A DNA stretch of 42,175 nt, taken from contig PQAH01000238.1 in the NCBI GenBank assembly GCA_003105195.1, positions 242-42,416 on the forward strand, given 5' to 3'. Below the pieces are notes generated by a model. The model searched no databases. It saw only the letters and a program-made list of their open reading frames with translations, and was not told where the DNA came from. The position numbers were made by a program, and so were the translations under genes. This DNA comes from Bradyrhizobiaceae bacterium (GTDB lineage Bacteria; Pseudomonadota; Alphaproteobacteria; Rhizobiales; Xanthobacteraceae). Position 1 is the first letter of the stretch, and every line of letters starts with the position of its first letter. Of the stretch, positions 7,954-16,406 are shown piece after piece.

Positions 7954-8012
7954 GTCATGGCGGCCCGGGAGTTGGCGCTTGCTGTCGGCGCGCGCGCGGC
8001 CTATCTGAGCGC

Positions 8013-8762
8013 GTGTCCTCGAAGCCGTCCTCCGAACCCATCTTCAACGTGCCGGCGGTCGTCACCGCGACCATCGCGCTGATCGCCATCGTGCACGGCG
8101 TGCGCGAGCTCGTCTTCGCGCCGCTCGACGACCGGCGCTTCCTCCTGCTGTTCGCCTTCATCCCGGCACGCTACGAGCCGAGCCTGCTGGACGGCGCCTG
8201 GCCGGGGGGGCCCGCCGCCGACATCTGGAGCTTCGTCACCTATTCGGTGATCCACGGCGACCTCCTGCATCTCGGCATCAACACGGTCTGGCTGCTCGCC
8301 TTCGGCAGCCCGGTCGCGCGGCGCTTCGGCACCTGGCGCTATCTCGCCTTCTTCGCGGCGACCGCCGCGGCCGGCGCCGCCGTGCATCTCGCCATGCACC
8401 TGGGCGACCGTGTCGTCATGGTGGGCGCCTCGGCGGCGATCTCGGGGTTCATGGCGGCCGCGATGCGGTTCGCGTTCCAGCGCCACGGGCCGCTCGGCCT
8501 GTTCGGCGCCGACGATCCCGCGGCCTACCGCGTGCCGGCGGCTCCGCTGCGCCTCGTGCTCCGCGACGGGCGCGTGCTCGCCTTCATCATCGTCTGGTTC
8601 GGGGTCAATCTGCTGTTCGGCCTCGGCTCCGTCTCGCTCGACGGCGGCGGCGAGGCGATCGCCTGGGAGGCCCATATCGGCGGCTTCCTCGCGGGGCTCG
8701 TGGCCTTCGCGCTGTTCGACCCGGTCGGCAGCGGCAGCGATCGGAAGCCGACCACGCCCTGA
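8013..8762 (+). CDS. rhomboid family intramembrane serine protease
   Basis: A 249-residue polytopic membrane protein. The rhomboid features are HGDLLHLGIN (about 81-90, loop/TM2 His and Asn), the nucleophile Ser140 in VGASAAISG, and the partner His221 in AHIGGF; together they form the Ser-His dyad in the membrane. Rhomboids cleave transmembrane segments of other membrane proteins. Start GTG 8013 (VSSKPSSEPIF) is preferred: upstream in-frame sequence back to 7821 is the structured non-coding region. The substrate is unknown. Expression may depend on read-through of the terminator 60 bp upstream. Confidence 0.87.
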   Translation: MSSKPSSEPIFNVPAVVTATIALIAIVHGVRELVFAPLDDRRFLLLFAFIPARYEPSLLDGAWPGGPAADIWSFVTYSVIHGDLLHLGINTVWLLAFGSPVARRFGTWRYLAFFAATAAAGAAVHLAMHLGDRVVMVGASAAISGFMAAAMRFAFQRHGPLGLFGADDPAAYRVPAAPLRLVLRDGRVLAFIIVWFGVNLLFGLGSVSLDGGGEAIAWEAHIGGFLAGLVAFALFDPVGSGSDRKPTTP

Positions 8763-8985
8763 CGGGCTGCCGCATCGCAGCAACGGCGACGCGCGCGGCC
8801 CGCGTGCCGCGCAAGCCTTGGGCCGGCCACAATCTTCAACCTAAGATTCGGCGGTTCGCGCCAGGACCGAATGGACGCAGGTTCGAAGAGGCGCTCCACT
8901 TGTCGCGAGTCCGAGCGCGCCACGCGCGGGGCGACGAGAACCGGCGGCCACGGGACTGGACATCCGCGAATAACGGAGGTCGTTC

Positions 8986-9417
8986 ATGACCGTGAAGGCC
9001 ATCTTGTCGCGCAAGGGCACCGACGTCGTCACCGTCGAGCCGAAAGCCAGTCTCACCGAGGCCGTCAAGCTGCTCACCGCACGCCGCATCGGCGCCGTGG
9101 TGGTGACCGGCGCCGACCGGCGCGTCGTCGGCATCCTCTCCGAACGCGACATCGTGCGCGCCGTCGGCGAACGCGGGCCGAAGGTGCTCGATGAGCCGGT
9201 GGACAGCGTGATGACGCGCCGGGTCGTCACCTGCGCGGAAGCCGATACGGTCGCCGAGATCATGGAGCGGATGACCGCCGGCAAGTTCCGTCACCTGCCC
9301 GTGACGGAGAACGGCCGACTCGCCGGCATCATCTCGATCGGCGACGTCGTGAAGTCGCGGCTCGAGGAGATCCAGCGCGAGTCCGAGGCGCTGAAGGAAT
9401 ACATCCTGACGGCGTAG
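8986..9417 (+). CDS. CBS-domain pair protein
   Basis: A 143-residue stand-alone Bateman module. CBS1 is about residues 8-62 (VVTVEPKASLTEAVKLLT ... GILSERDIVRAV) and CBS2 about 74-130 (VDSVMTRRVVTC ... GIISIGDVVKSRL). A short C-terminal helix follows (RESEALKEYI). Such proteins bind adenosine nucleotides and act as energy-state sensors or regulatory subunits. The start ATG is preceded by GGAGG. The gap from 8763 to 8985 holds nothing I can support. It is convergent with the patatin gene. Confidence 0.9.
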   Translation: MTVKAILSRKGTDVVTVEPKASLTEAVKLLTARRIGAVVVTGADRRVVGILSERDIVRAVGERGPKVLDEPVDSVMTRRVVTCAEADTVAEIMERMTAGKFRHLPVTENGRLAGIISIGDVVKSRLEEIQRESEALKEYILTA

Positions 9418-9478
9418 CGGCTCGCCGGGGCGGTCCGGTCGCGCCGCGACGGGCCGCGGGGATTCGCGAACGCGAAGC

Positions 9479-10453
9479 TCACGCCAGCGCGGCCATCGCC
9501 TCGGCGAGCGGCTCGATGGCGCGCTCGGTCGCCTCGGCGCCGAGCGCGATCGCGTCGGCGGCGCGGTGGAAGTCGAACAGGCCGATCGGCGCGAGGCGCG
9601 GGCTCACCATCACGTCGGGCGGGTCGCCGGCGAGGCGGGCGCGGGTGATGCGGTCCTGCATCACGTTGAAGGCCTCCATCATCACGGTCGAGAGGCCCGG
9701 GCGGCCGGGCTTGCCCAGGAGTTGGCGCTTGGCGGCGCGTGCCGCGTTCACGCGGCCGTCCGCGAGCGCGGCTTTGACGGTCTCGGTTGCGGCCTCGCGG
9801 ACGGGACCGTGATCGTGAATCGTGGTGCCGCGGCCGAACAGGTCGGCGTTGAGGTTCACGGCGATCACGAGCCGCGCGCCGAGAGCGCGCGCCGCCGAGA
9901 CCGGCACCGGGTTGACCAGGGCGCCGTCCATCAGCCAGCGGCCGCCGATGTCGACGGGCGAGAAGATGCCGGGCAGCGCATAGGAGGCGCGCAACGCCTC
10001 GACGAGCTTGCCGCGCGTGAGCCAGATCTCGTGGCCGGTGCCGATCTCGGTCGCGATCGCGGCGAAGCGCTGGGGCAACTGCTCGATGGTCACGTCGCCG
10101 ATCTCGGTGGCGAGTTGCTCGGTCAGACGCGCGCCGTTGATCAGGCCGGAGCCCGTGAAGCTGACGTCGAGATAGCTCAGCACGCGGCGGCGGGTGAGGG
10201 CGAGCCCCCAGGTCTCGAAGCCGTCGAGCCGGCCGGCCGCGAAGCAGCCGCCGACCACGGCGCCGATCGACGTGCCCGTGATGACGTCGGGCACCAATCC
10301 CTTTGCCACCAGGGTGCGAATGACGCCGATATGCGCGAAGCCGCGGGCCGCGCCGCCGCCGAGCGCCAAGCCGATGGCGGGTCGCTCGGGGGCCGGCGCC
10401 TCCTGATCGGCAACGACCGCGCGGTCTCCCTCTCCCCGGAAATATTGCAGCAC
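9479..10453 (-). CDS. patatin-like phospholipase / acyl hydrolase
   Basis: A 324-residue protein of the bacterial RssA/YchK-like patatin group. It carries the oxyanion motif GGGAARG (33-39), the nucleophile Ser62 in GTSIG, and the dyad Asp in MDGAL (about residue 172), preceded by ALPGIFSPV. No signal peptide, so cytoplasmic or peripheral to the membrane. It hydrolyses acyl esters of lipids in known relatives; the substrate here is unknown. The first ~24 residues are non-conserved, so a later start is possible, but no better ATG with a ribosome site was found. In related genomes I associate patatin and CBS genes as neighbours, as here. Confidence 0.88.
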   Translation of the reverse strand: MLQYFRGEGDRAVVADQEAPAPERPAIGLALGGGAARGFAHIGVIRTLVAKGLVPDVITGTSIGAVVGGCFAAGRLDGFETWGLALTRRRVLSYLDVSFTGSGLINGARLTEQLATEIGDVTIEQLPQRFAAIATEIGTGHEIWLTRGKLVEALRASYALPGIFSPVDIGGRWLMDGALVNPVPVSAARALGARLVIAVNLNADLFGRGTTIHDHGPVREAATETVKAALADGRVNAARAAKRQLLGKPGRPGLSTVMMEAFNVMQDRITRARLAGDPPDVMVSPRLAPIGLFDFHRAADAIALGAEATERAIEPLAEAMAALA

Positions 10454-10573
10454 GGGTCCGGTCTCCGGTTCAGTCGCCCCCTGGCGCCGTCACCGCCGTT
10501 CGCGAGGCTGGCAGCGGAGTGTGACCGAAGGGCGAGGCGCCCGCCACCCCGGCACTGGGGAATGGTTACCTCC

Positions 10574-11230
10574 TCATGCGCCGGTGGCCGACCTCACGGC
10601 GGGCGCGAGCGTTCCGTCGGCCGCGACGTCGACGCCGGTGGGCCGGGTCATCCTGAACACGGCGTCGAGCACCGAATACTCGTCGTAGCCGCAGCGCGCG
10701 ATCGGCTTCATGGCGGCAGTGTCGAGCCGGCCGTCCACGAGGAAGCGGTCGTCGATATGGACGCCGACCACCTGGCCGAACACCACGTGGCATCCGGCCG
10801 GTTCGCCGGTCAGGTCGTCGAGGGACACGGTGGTGAGCCACTTGCACTCGAGGGCGCAAGGGGCTTCGGCGACGCGCGGCGGCTTGACCAGGCGCGAGGG
10901 TGCAGGCGTGAGCCCGGCCGCGCGCATCTCGTCGACGCCGCGCGGGAAGGGCGCCGAGGTCAGGTTCATCGCCTCGCGCAGGTCCCAGGTCGCGAGATTG
11001 CAGACGAACTCCTTCGTCTCCTCGACGAAGGTCAGCGAATCCTTGCGCCCTTCGCTCGAGAAGGACACCAGCGCGGGCCGCGTGTTCACGCCGTTGAAGA
11101 AGGAGTAGGGCGCGAGATTGATCGCGCCGGTACGGCTCATCGAGGTGATCCAGCCGATCGGCCGCGGCGCGACGATCGCCTTGAAGGGATCATGGGGAAG
11201 GCCATGGCCGGTCTCGTAGGCGTAGAACAT
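10574..11230 (-). CDS. flavin reductase family protein (FMN-binding split barrel)
   Basis: A 218-residue protein with the flavin-reductase-like split-barrel signature: IVAPRPIGWITSMSRTG near residue 20, NLAPYSFFNGV near 39, and SFSSEGRKDSLTFVEETKEF, which follow the FMN-contact regions of the family. The family contains NAD(P)H:flavin reductases and FMN-binding proteins of unknown partner. The ATG at 11230 gives MFYAYETGHGLPHDPFKAIV, matching family N-termini. The nitroreductase gene lies 34 bp upstream on the same strand, so the two flavoenzymes probably form an operon. Confidence 0.87.
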   Translation of the reverse strand: MFYAYETGHGLPHDPFKAIVAPRPIGWITSMSRTGAINLAPYSFFNGVNTRPALVSFSSEGRKDSLTFVEETKEFVCNLATWDLREAMNLTSAPFPRGVDEMRAAGLTPAPSRLVKPPRVAEAPCALECKWLTTVSLDDLTGEPAGCHVVFGQVVGVHIDDRFLVDGRLDTAAMKPIARCGYDEYSVLDAVFRMTRPTGVDVAADGTLAPAVRSATGA

Positions 11231-11264
11231 CGGGTCCTCGAAGCTGGCGGCGCCGAGGCCGCTC

Positions 11265-11834
11265 TCATGCGCCGAACCGGGTCACGATCTCGGAGAGGGG
11301 CGGGCGCGGGCGGTCCTCGGGCGGCTGAGCGGGGCGTCCGATATGGACGAAGCCCGCGATTCTCTCGTGCGGAGCAAGGCCGAGCGCGTCGAGCACGCGC
11401 CGGTCGTAAGCATACCACTCGGTGATCCAGTTCGCCGCAAAGCCGAGCGCGTGCACGGCATGGACCAGGTTCATGGCGGCGGCGCCGGCCGAGAGCACCT
11501 GTTCCCATTCGGGGATCTTCACATGCGGCGCGGCGCGGCTCACCACCGCGATCACCAGCGGCGCCCGCGCCAGGCGCTGGCGCTCGACCGCCACATGCTC
11601 CTCCTTGGCCTCCGGGTGGTCCGCGCGGAAGGCCGCCGCGATCGCCTCGCCGGCCGAGAGCCGGGCTTCGTCCTCGAACACGATGAAGCGCCAGGGCGTG
11701 AGCTTGCCGTGATCCGGCACCCGCGACGCGATGGTCAGGATGGTCTCGAGCTCGGCGGCCGTCGGTCCCGGACCCGCGAGCTCCACGGGCTTGACCGAGC
11801 GGCGCGTTTTCAGGAGGTGGAGGGCGTCGGACAT
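11265..11834 (-). CDS. nitroreductase family protein
   Basis: A 189-residue FMN-dependent nitroreductase. The features are the N-terminal phosphate-binding RRSVK (about 11-15), PDHGKLTPWRFIVF (about 40-53), the central helix GAAAMNLVHAVHALGFAANWIT and the C-terminal IGRPAQPPEDRPRPPLSEIV. These place it with YdjA/TdsD-like nitroreductases, which reduce nitroaromatic or quinone substrates with NAD(P)H. The start at 11834 (MSDALHLLKTRRS) fits; the frame continues upstream only as a shadow of the divergent gene. It heads a two-gene unit with the flavin reductase. Confidence 0.9.
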   Translation of the reverse strand: MSDALHLLKTRRSVKPVELAGPGPTAAELETILTIASRVPDHGKLTPWRFIVFEDEARLSAGEAIAAAFRADHPEAKEEHVAVERQRLARAPLVIAVVSRAAPHVKIPEWEQVLSAGAAAMNLVHAVHALGFAANWITEWYAYDRRVLDALGLAPHERIAGFVHIGRPAQPPEDRPRPPLSEIVTRFGA

Positions 11835-11967
11835 GGCTTCGGGAGCGGGGAACCGGGATGCGCGCGCGGAGCGCGGGGCGTGCGGAGCGCTAGCACAGCC
11901 CCGAACCCGTGACAAACCAGACGCAAAGGCTTGAAAATGCCAAGATTTCGGCGGTAAACGGGGTTCC

Positions 11968-13011
11968 ATGATCCGAGCCCTGATCCGTCTGTCGGTCGCG
12001 CTGCTGATCGGCCTCTCGGCCCTGTCCGCGCCCGCGGGGGCGCAGATGTTCGGTGGGTCGGGCGCCACCGACACGCCGCCGCGGCCGCCGGCGCCGGTCG
12101 GCAACCCCCCGACCTTCCAGCTGCTGCCGCCCGATGGCGGCGTCGCGCCCGCGAACCCGCTGGTGATTGCGCCGCCGGCCGCGCCGCTCGCGGCTCCGCG
12201 CCCGCCGGCGCCTCCCGCGGCTGCCGCGCCGCAGAGCCCCATGGTGCCCCCCGGACAGGTGGCGCTGATGGTGGCGGCGCGCTACGGCCGCGACGCGCCG
12301 CCGATCGCGAGCGGGCTGCACTGGCGCATCTTCAGCGACCAGCCGGACGCGACGGGGGTGTTCCGCCTGGTGCGCGAGGACAAGTCCGCCAACCCGACCT
12401 TCGTCCTGCCCCCCGGCGGCTATGTGGTGCACGTGGCCTTCGGGCTCGCCAACGCGGTGAAACGGGTGCAGCTGCGCGGCGAGAACGTGCGCGAGATGTT
12501 CGAGATCGCGGCCGGCGGCCTGCGCCTCGAGGGCCGCGTCGGCGACAGCCGCATCCCCGCCAACCAGATCAACTTCGATGTGTTCGGCGGCAGCCAGTTC
12601 GAGCCCGGCGAGAAGCGCCAGGTCGCGGACGGCGTGCTCTCGGGCGACGTCGTGCTGCTGCCGGACGGCACCTACCACGTCGTGTCCAACTACGGCGACA
12701 GCAATGCGGTCGTCCGCTCGGACATCCGCGTGCAGGTCGGCAAGCTCACCGACGTGGTGATCAATCACCGCGCCGCCGTGATCACGTTCAAGCTCGTCAA
12801 CGACCGCGGCGGCGAGGCGCTCGCCAATACGGCCTGGTCGGTGCTGACCCCGGGCGGCGACGTCGTGAAGGAGGCGGTCGGCGCCTTCCCGACGGTGGTC
12901 CTCGCCGAAGGGGAGTACACCGTGATCGCCCGCAACGAGGGCAAGATGTTCAACGGAACTTTCATGGTCGAGCCGGGGATCGATCGCGAGATCGAAGTGT
13001 TAGCAAGATAG
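11968..13011 (+). CDS. secreted protein with Pro/Ala-rich linker and three beta repeats
   Basis: A 347-residue exported protein. The signal peptide covers residues 1-25 (cleavage near APAGA-QMF). A Pro/Ala-rich linker runs from about 35 to 95. The C-terminal ~200 residues contain three similar beta modules, each with a turn motif L(P/A)xGxYxV: about 147-180 (LPPGGYVVHV), 231-266 (LPDGTYHVVS) and 312-345 (LAEGEYTVIA). The form resembles carboxypeptidase-regulatory or PEGA-like surface modules. Function unknown. ATG 11968 is directly followed by the basic n-region of the signal. The nitroreductase is divergent, with a 133-bp shared promoter region. Confidence 0.78.
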   Translation: MIRALIRLSVALLIGLSALSAPAGAQMFGGSGATDTPPRPPAPVGNPPTFQLLPPDGGVAPANPLVIAPPAAPLAAPRPPAPPAAAAPQSPMVPPGQVALMVAARYGRDAPPIASGLHWRIFSDQPDATGVFRLVREDKSANPTFVLPPGGYVVHVAFGLANAVKRVQLRGENVREMFEIAAGGLRLEGRVGDSRIPANQINFDVFGGSQFEPGEKRQVADGVLSGDVVLLPDGTYHVVSNYGDSNAVVRSDIRVQVGKLTDVVINHRAAVITFKLVNDRGGEALANTAWSVLTPGGDVVKEAVGAFPTVVLAEGEYTVIARNEGKMFNGTFMVEPGIDREIEVLAR

Positions 13012-13049
13012 AACCTTTCCGGCCATCCGACCCGACACGAGACGCCACC

Positions 13050-13793
13050 GTGCCCCTCGACGGATTCGACCTGCGCGCCGACGCCCTGCTGCTCGATGTC
13101 GACGGGACGCTGCTCGACATCGCCCCCACCCCGCAGAGCGTGGAGGTGCCGGCGGAGCTGGTGCGGACACTCCTCGCGCTCGGCGAGCGCACCGGCGGGG
13201 CGCTCGCGCTGGTGAGCGGGCGGCCGCTCGACGACATCGACCGGCTGTTCCATCCGCTCGAGATCTCCGTGGTCGCGGGGCACGGCGCGGAGCTGCGCAT
13301 CGCGGGCGCGCGGGCGGTGCAGCTCGCCGGATCTCTGCCGGCGGCGCTCAAGCGCAGGCTGCAGGCGATCGCCGACGAGCGCAACGGGGTGATCGCCGAG
13401 GACAAGGGCTACGCCTTCGCGCTGCACTACCGGCTCGCGCTCGATCGCGCCGAGGAGTTGTGGGAAGCGGTCGGGCGCGCCTGCGCGGCATTCCAGGCCG
13501 GGTCACTCGAGATCCTGCCCGGCAAGGCCGTGATCGAGGTCAAGGGCAGCGCCTTCGACAAGGGAACCGGCGTACGCGAGATCATGAAGCTGCCGCCGTT
13601 CCGCGACCGCCGGCCGATCTTCATCGGCGACGACGTCACCGACCAGGCCGCCGTCGCGGTGATGCCGGAGTTCGGCGGGCTCGCCTTCTCGGTCGGCCGC
13701 GAGATGCAAGGGGCGGCCGGCATGTTCGGCTCGCCGGACGACGTGCGCGGCTGGCTCGGCGCGCTGGCGCGAACCGCCGCGATCGCGTCATGA
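13050..13793 (+). CDS. otsB: trehalose-6-phosphate phosphatase
   Basis: A 247-residue HAD-superfamily phosphatase. Motif I is DVDGTLLDI (about 16-24, nucleophile first Asp), motif II VSGRPLDDI, and motif IV FIGDDVTDQAAV near residue 190. GHGAELR and the substrate-contact Lys region (VIEVKGSAFDKG) are typical of OtsB. It dephosphorylates trehalose-6-phosphate to trehalose, a compatible solute. The start is GTG 13050 (PLDGFDLRADALLLDVDG). Its TGA overlaps the ATG of the GH15 gene (ATGA, 13790-13793). No otsA synthase is in the window, although these three genes are often grouped in Bradyrhizobium-type genomes. Confidence 0.92.
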   Translation: MPLDGFDLRADALLLDVDGTLLDIAPTPQSVEVPAELVRTLLALGERTGGALALVSGRPLDDIDRLFHPLEISVVAGHGAELRIAGARAVQLAGSLPAALKRRLQAIADERNGVIAEDKGYAFALHYRLALDRAEELWEAVGRACAAFQAGSLEILPGKAVIEVKGSAFDKGTGVREIMKLPPFRDRRPIFIGDDVTDQAAVAVMPEFGGLAFSVGREMQGAAGMFGSPDDVRGWLGALARTAAIAS

Positions 13794-15580
13794 CGGCGAG
13801 CGGCCTCGATCTCGCGGTGGTGGGCAATTGCCGCACGGCGGCCCTGGTCGATGCGCGGGCGCGCCTCGTCTGGTGGTGCTTCCCGCGCTTCGACGGCGAT
13901 CCGGTGTTCTCGCGCCTGCTGGCGGGCGAGGAGGAGAAGGGCTTCGCGGACGTCGTGCTCGACGACCTCGCCGAGGCGCGCTCGGACTACCTGCGCAACA
14001 CCGCGCTGGTCGTCACCGAGCTCACCGACCGGCAGGGCGCGACCGTGCGCATCACGGATTTCGCGCCGCGCTTCCAGCAGATGGGGCGCACCTTCCGTCC
14101 GCCGCAGCTTGTGCGCATCATCGAGCCGGTCGCGGGCCTGCCGCGCGTCACCATCCGGGTGCGGCCCACCTGCAATTACGGCGAGCCGAACCTGCAGCGC
14201 GCGCTCGGCTCGAGCCATATCCGCTACAGCGGCGGCGACGCCGCCATGCGGCTCACCACCGACGCGCCGCTCTCCTACATCGACCGCGAGGCGCCGTTCG
14301 TGCTGACGCGGCCGCTGCATCTCGTCTTTTCGACCGACGTCGCCTTCGAGGGCGAGCTCGCCACCACCTGCCGGGAGTTCGCCGACCGCACGCGCGACTA
14401 CTGGCAGGAATGGATCCGGCGGCTGGCGCTCTCCTACGAGTGGCAGGACCCGATCATCCGCGCCGCCATCACGCTGAAGCTGTCCGAGTTCGAGGAGACC
14501 GGCGGCATCGTCGCGGCGCACACGACCTCGATCCCGGAGGCGCCGGGCTCGGGGCGCACCTGGGACTACCGCTACTGCTGGCTGCGCGACGCCTTCTTCG
14601 TGGTGCGCGCGCTCAACCGCATCGGCGCGACGCGCACGATGGAGGACTTCATCTCCTACATCCTGACGATCGTCAGCGGCTCGCCGGTCGAGCTGCAGCC
14701 GGTCTACAGCGTGGTCGCGACCGACCCGCTGGAGGAACGCGTCGCGCCCGCGCTCGCCGGCTATCGTGGCGACGGGCCGGTGCGCATCGGCAATGCCGCG
14801 GTGATGCAGAACCAGCACGACACCTATGGCAGCGTGATCCTGGCGGCGCAGCCGATGTTCTTCGACCGCCGCCTGCCGCGCATGGGCGACGAGGCGCTGT
14901 TCCACCGGCTCGAAGGGCTCGGCCAGCTCGCCTACGAGGTCGCGCTCAAGCCGGACGCCGGCATCTGGGAGTTCCGCGGACGCAAGCGCGTGCACACCCA
15001 CTCGGCGGCGATGTGCTGGGCCGGCCTGCATCGGCTGGCGGCGATCGCCGCGCATCTCGGCCTCGCCGAGCGCGCCGCGCACTGGGCCGGGCGGGCCGAG
15101 CGCATCGCCAAGGGCCTGCTCGAGGGCGCCTGGAACCCGAAGCGGGGCGCCTTCACGGCGGCGTTCGGCGCCGAGGATCTCGACGCCAGCGTGCTCCTCC
15201 TCGCCGAGCTCGGCCTGGTCGCGCCGACCGATCCGCGCTTCGTCGCGACCGTGGAGGCGATCGAGCGCGAGCTCAAGCGCGGCTGGCACGTGATGCGCTA
15301 TGCGAGCCCGGACGATTTCGGCGCGCCGGAGACCGCCTTTCTGATCTGTCGCTTCTGGCTGATCGACGCGCTCTGCGCCATCGGCCGCAAGGACGAGGCG
15401 CGGGAACTCTACGTGGACGCCCTGAAGCTGCGCAACGCCTATGGCCTGATGTCGGAGGACGTCCATCCCGGCACCCACGAGATGTGGGGCAACTTCCCGC
15501 AGACCTACTCGATGGCCGGCCTGATCCTGAGCGGGCTCAGGCTGTCGCGCAGCTGGGAGGACCACTATTGGCGCTCGTGA
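13790..15580 (+). CDS. glycoside hydrolase family 15 protein (glucoamylase/trehalase-like)
   Basis: A 596-residue cytoplasmic GH15-type enzyme without signal peptide. The N-terminal super-beta-sandwich (about 1-220) includes GNCRTAALVDARARLVWWCF. The (alpha/alpha)6 barrel (about 225-590) carries RTWDYRYCWLRDAFF, KPDAGIWEFRG with a candidate catalytic Glu, THSAAMCWAGL, and GTHEMWGNFPQTYSMAG, where the second catalytic Glu is expected. Relatives hydrolyse alpha-glucans or trehalose. Overlap with otsB by 4 bp shows translational coupling and argues for a role in trehalose or glucan metabolism. Confidence 0.9.
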   Translation: MTASGLDLAVVGNCRTAALVDARARLVWWCFPRFDGDPVFSRLLAGEEEKGFADVVLDDLAEARSDYLRNTALVVTELTDRQGATVRITDFAPRFQQMGRTFRPPQLVRIIEPVAGLPRVTIRVRPTCNYGEPNLQRALGSSHIRYSGGDAAMRLTTDAPLSYIDREAPFVLTRPLHLVFSTDVAFEGELATTCREFADRTRDYWQEWIRRLALSYEWQDPIIRAAITLKLSEFEETGGIVAAHTTSIPEAPGSGRTWDYRYCWLRDAFFVVRALNRIGATRTMEDFISYILTIVSGSPVELQPVYSVVATDPLEERVAPALAGYRGDGPVRIGNAAVMQNQHDTYGSVILAAQPMFFDRRLPRMGDEALFHRLEGLGQLAYEVALKPDAGIWEFRGRKRVHTHSAAMCWAGLHRLAAIAAHLGLAERAAHWAGRAERIAKGLLEGAWNPKRGAFTAAFGAEDLDASVLLLAELGLVAPTDPRFVATVEAIERELKRGWHVMRYASPDDFGAPETAFLICRFWLIDALCAIGRKDEARELYVDALKLRNAYGLMSEDVHPGTHEMWGNFPQTYSMAGLILSGLRLSRSWEDHYWRS

Positions 15581-15672
15581 GGCCAGGACGTCGCCTTGCG
15601 GGGGCGCGCCGGGGCGTGCTTCATTCCCGTCGAATCGGAGGCCTGCGGGCCGATCAACACCGGAGCATCGCA

Positions 15673-15984
15673 ATGAGCCTTCGTCTCGCGGTCACTCTCG
15701 CGCTCCTCACGACCCTCCCGGGCGCCGCCGCGCTCGCGGCGGACGCCGCGACCGGCCGGCAGCTCGCGCAGCGCTGGTGCGCGACCTGCCACGTGGTGGC
15801 GCCCGAGCAGGCGCGGGCGAGCGCCGACGTGCCGTCCTTCGCGGAGATCGCGTCGCGGCCCGGCTTCAACGCCGATGCGCTCGCCTTCTTCCTGCTCGAC
15901 CCGCACCCGAAGATGCCCAACATGTCGCTGACGCGCAACGAGGCGGGCGACCTCGCGGCCTATATCGCGACGCTGCGGCGCTAG
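15673..15984 (+). CDS. small periplasmic c-type cytochrome
   Basis: A 103-residue monohaem cytochrome c. The signal peptide covers residues 1-23 (cleavage near ALA-ADA), the haem motif CATCH is at about 36-40, and the axial Met is probably in KMPNMSL (about 80-86). A final helix AGDLAAYIATL closes the class I fold. The size is short but normal for single-haem class I proteins. It lies 92 bp after the GH15 gene; a functional link is not evident. The electron partners are unknown. Confidence 0.88.
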   Translation: MSLRLAVTLALLTTLPGAAALAADAATGRQLAQRWCATCHVVAPEQARASADVPSFAEIASRPGFNADALAFFLLDPHPKMPNMSLTRNEAGDLAAYIATLRR

Positions 15985-16406
15985 GCGCCGGCTGGCGATC
16001 CGCGAGCACCGGCTCGGCCAAGTGCTTGATTCTGCTCGATCCGGCTTTCGACTTCGGGGCGATCTCGCCGATGATCGGAACGCGGCGGGCCGGGCGCACA
16101 GCTCCGATGCTGGGTTATTCCGCCGTTTTGGCTGTCACGTCAATTCGCGCGCGCGCGCAATGCTCGCAATTGACAGGTCGTTTCGTCCGGTGCCGTTCAC
16201 GCCGTAGTCCTACTGCGTCGTACTCATCCTCGGCGTCATCCCGGCCGAGCACGCAGGTCGGATGTTTCCGACCTGCGCATTCATCATTGCGCATCCCGGG
16301 TAAACCCGAGATGGGTGCGCGAGCCGGGATCCACGACCCCTGTCTTTCCGCATCTCGACCATCGGGGTTGGATGACGCTCAGAGTGCGGCCTTCGACACC
16401 GTTGCA
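15985..16406. other. 422-bp intergenic region between convergent genes
   Basis: No credible gene. It contains an alternating CG run (16146-16156) flanked by GTCAATT/AATTGAC arms and, nearer thrS, a REP-like palindromic element (16235-16337), listed separately. Both neighbours end here, so the structures are most likely 3'-end elements. Confidence 0.6.
16235..16337. repeat. REP-like palindromic element downstream of thrS
   Basis: Outer arms ATCCCGGC (16238-16245) and GCCGGGAT (16323-16330) enclose a perfect 10-bp hairpin GCAGGTCGGA-TGTT-TCCGACCTGC (16253-16276) and an imperfect GCGCAT..GGGT/ACCC..TGCGC dyad (16289-16320). The outer sequence (GTCATCCCGGCCGAGC ... GAGCCGGGATCCACGAC) is of a type often dispersed in alphaproteobacterial genomes. 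No second copy was seen in this window. Confidence 0.6.

Noticed and set aside
16146-16156. Alternating CG run flanked by GTCAATT/AATTGAC
   Set aside because: Short alternating CG is expected by chance in this GC-rich genome; the flanking arms are only 7 bp and no gene starts nearby.
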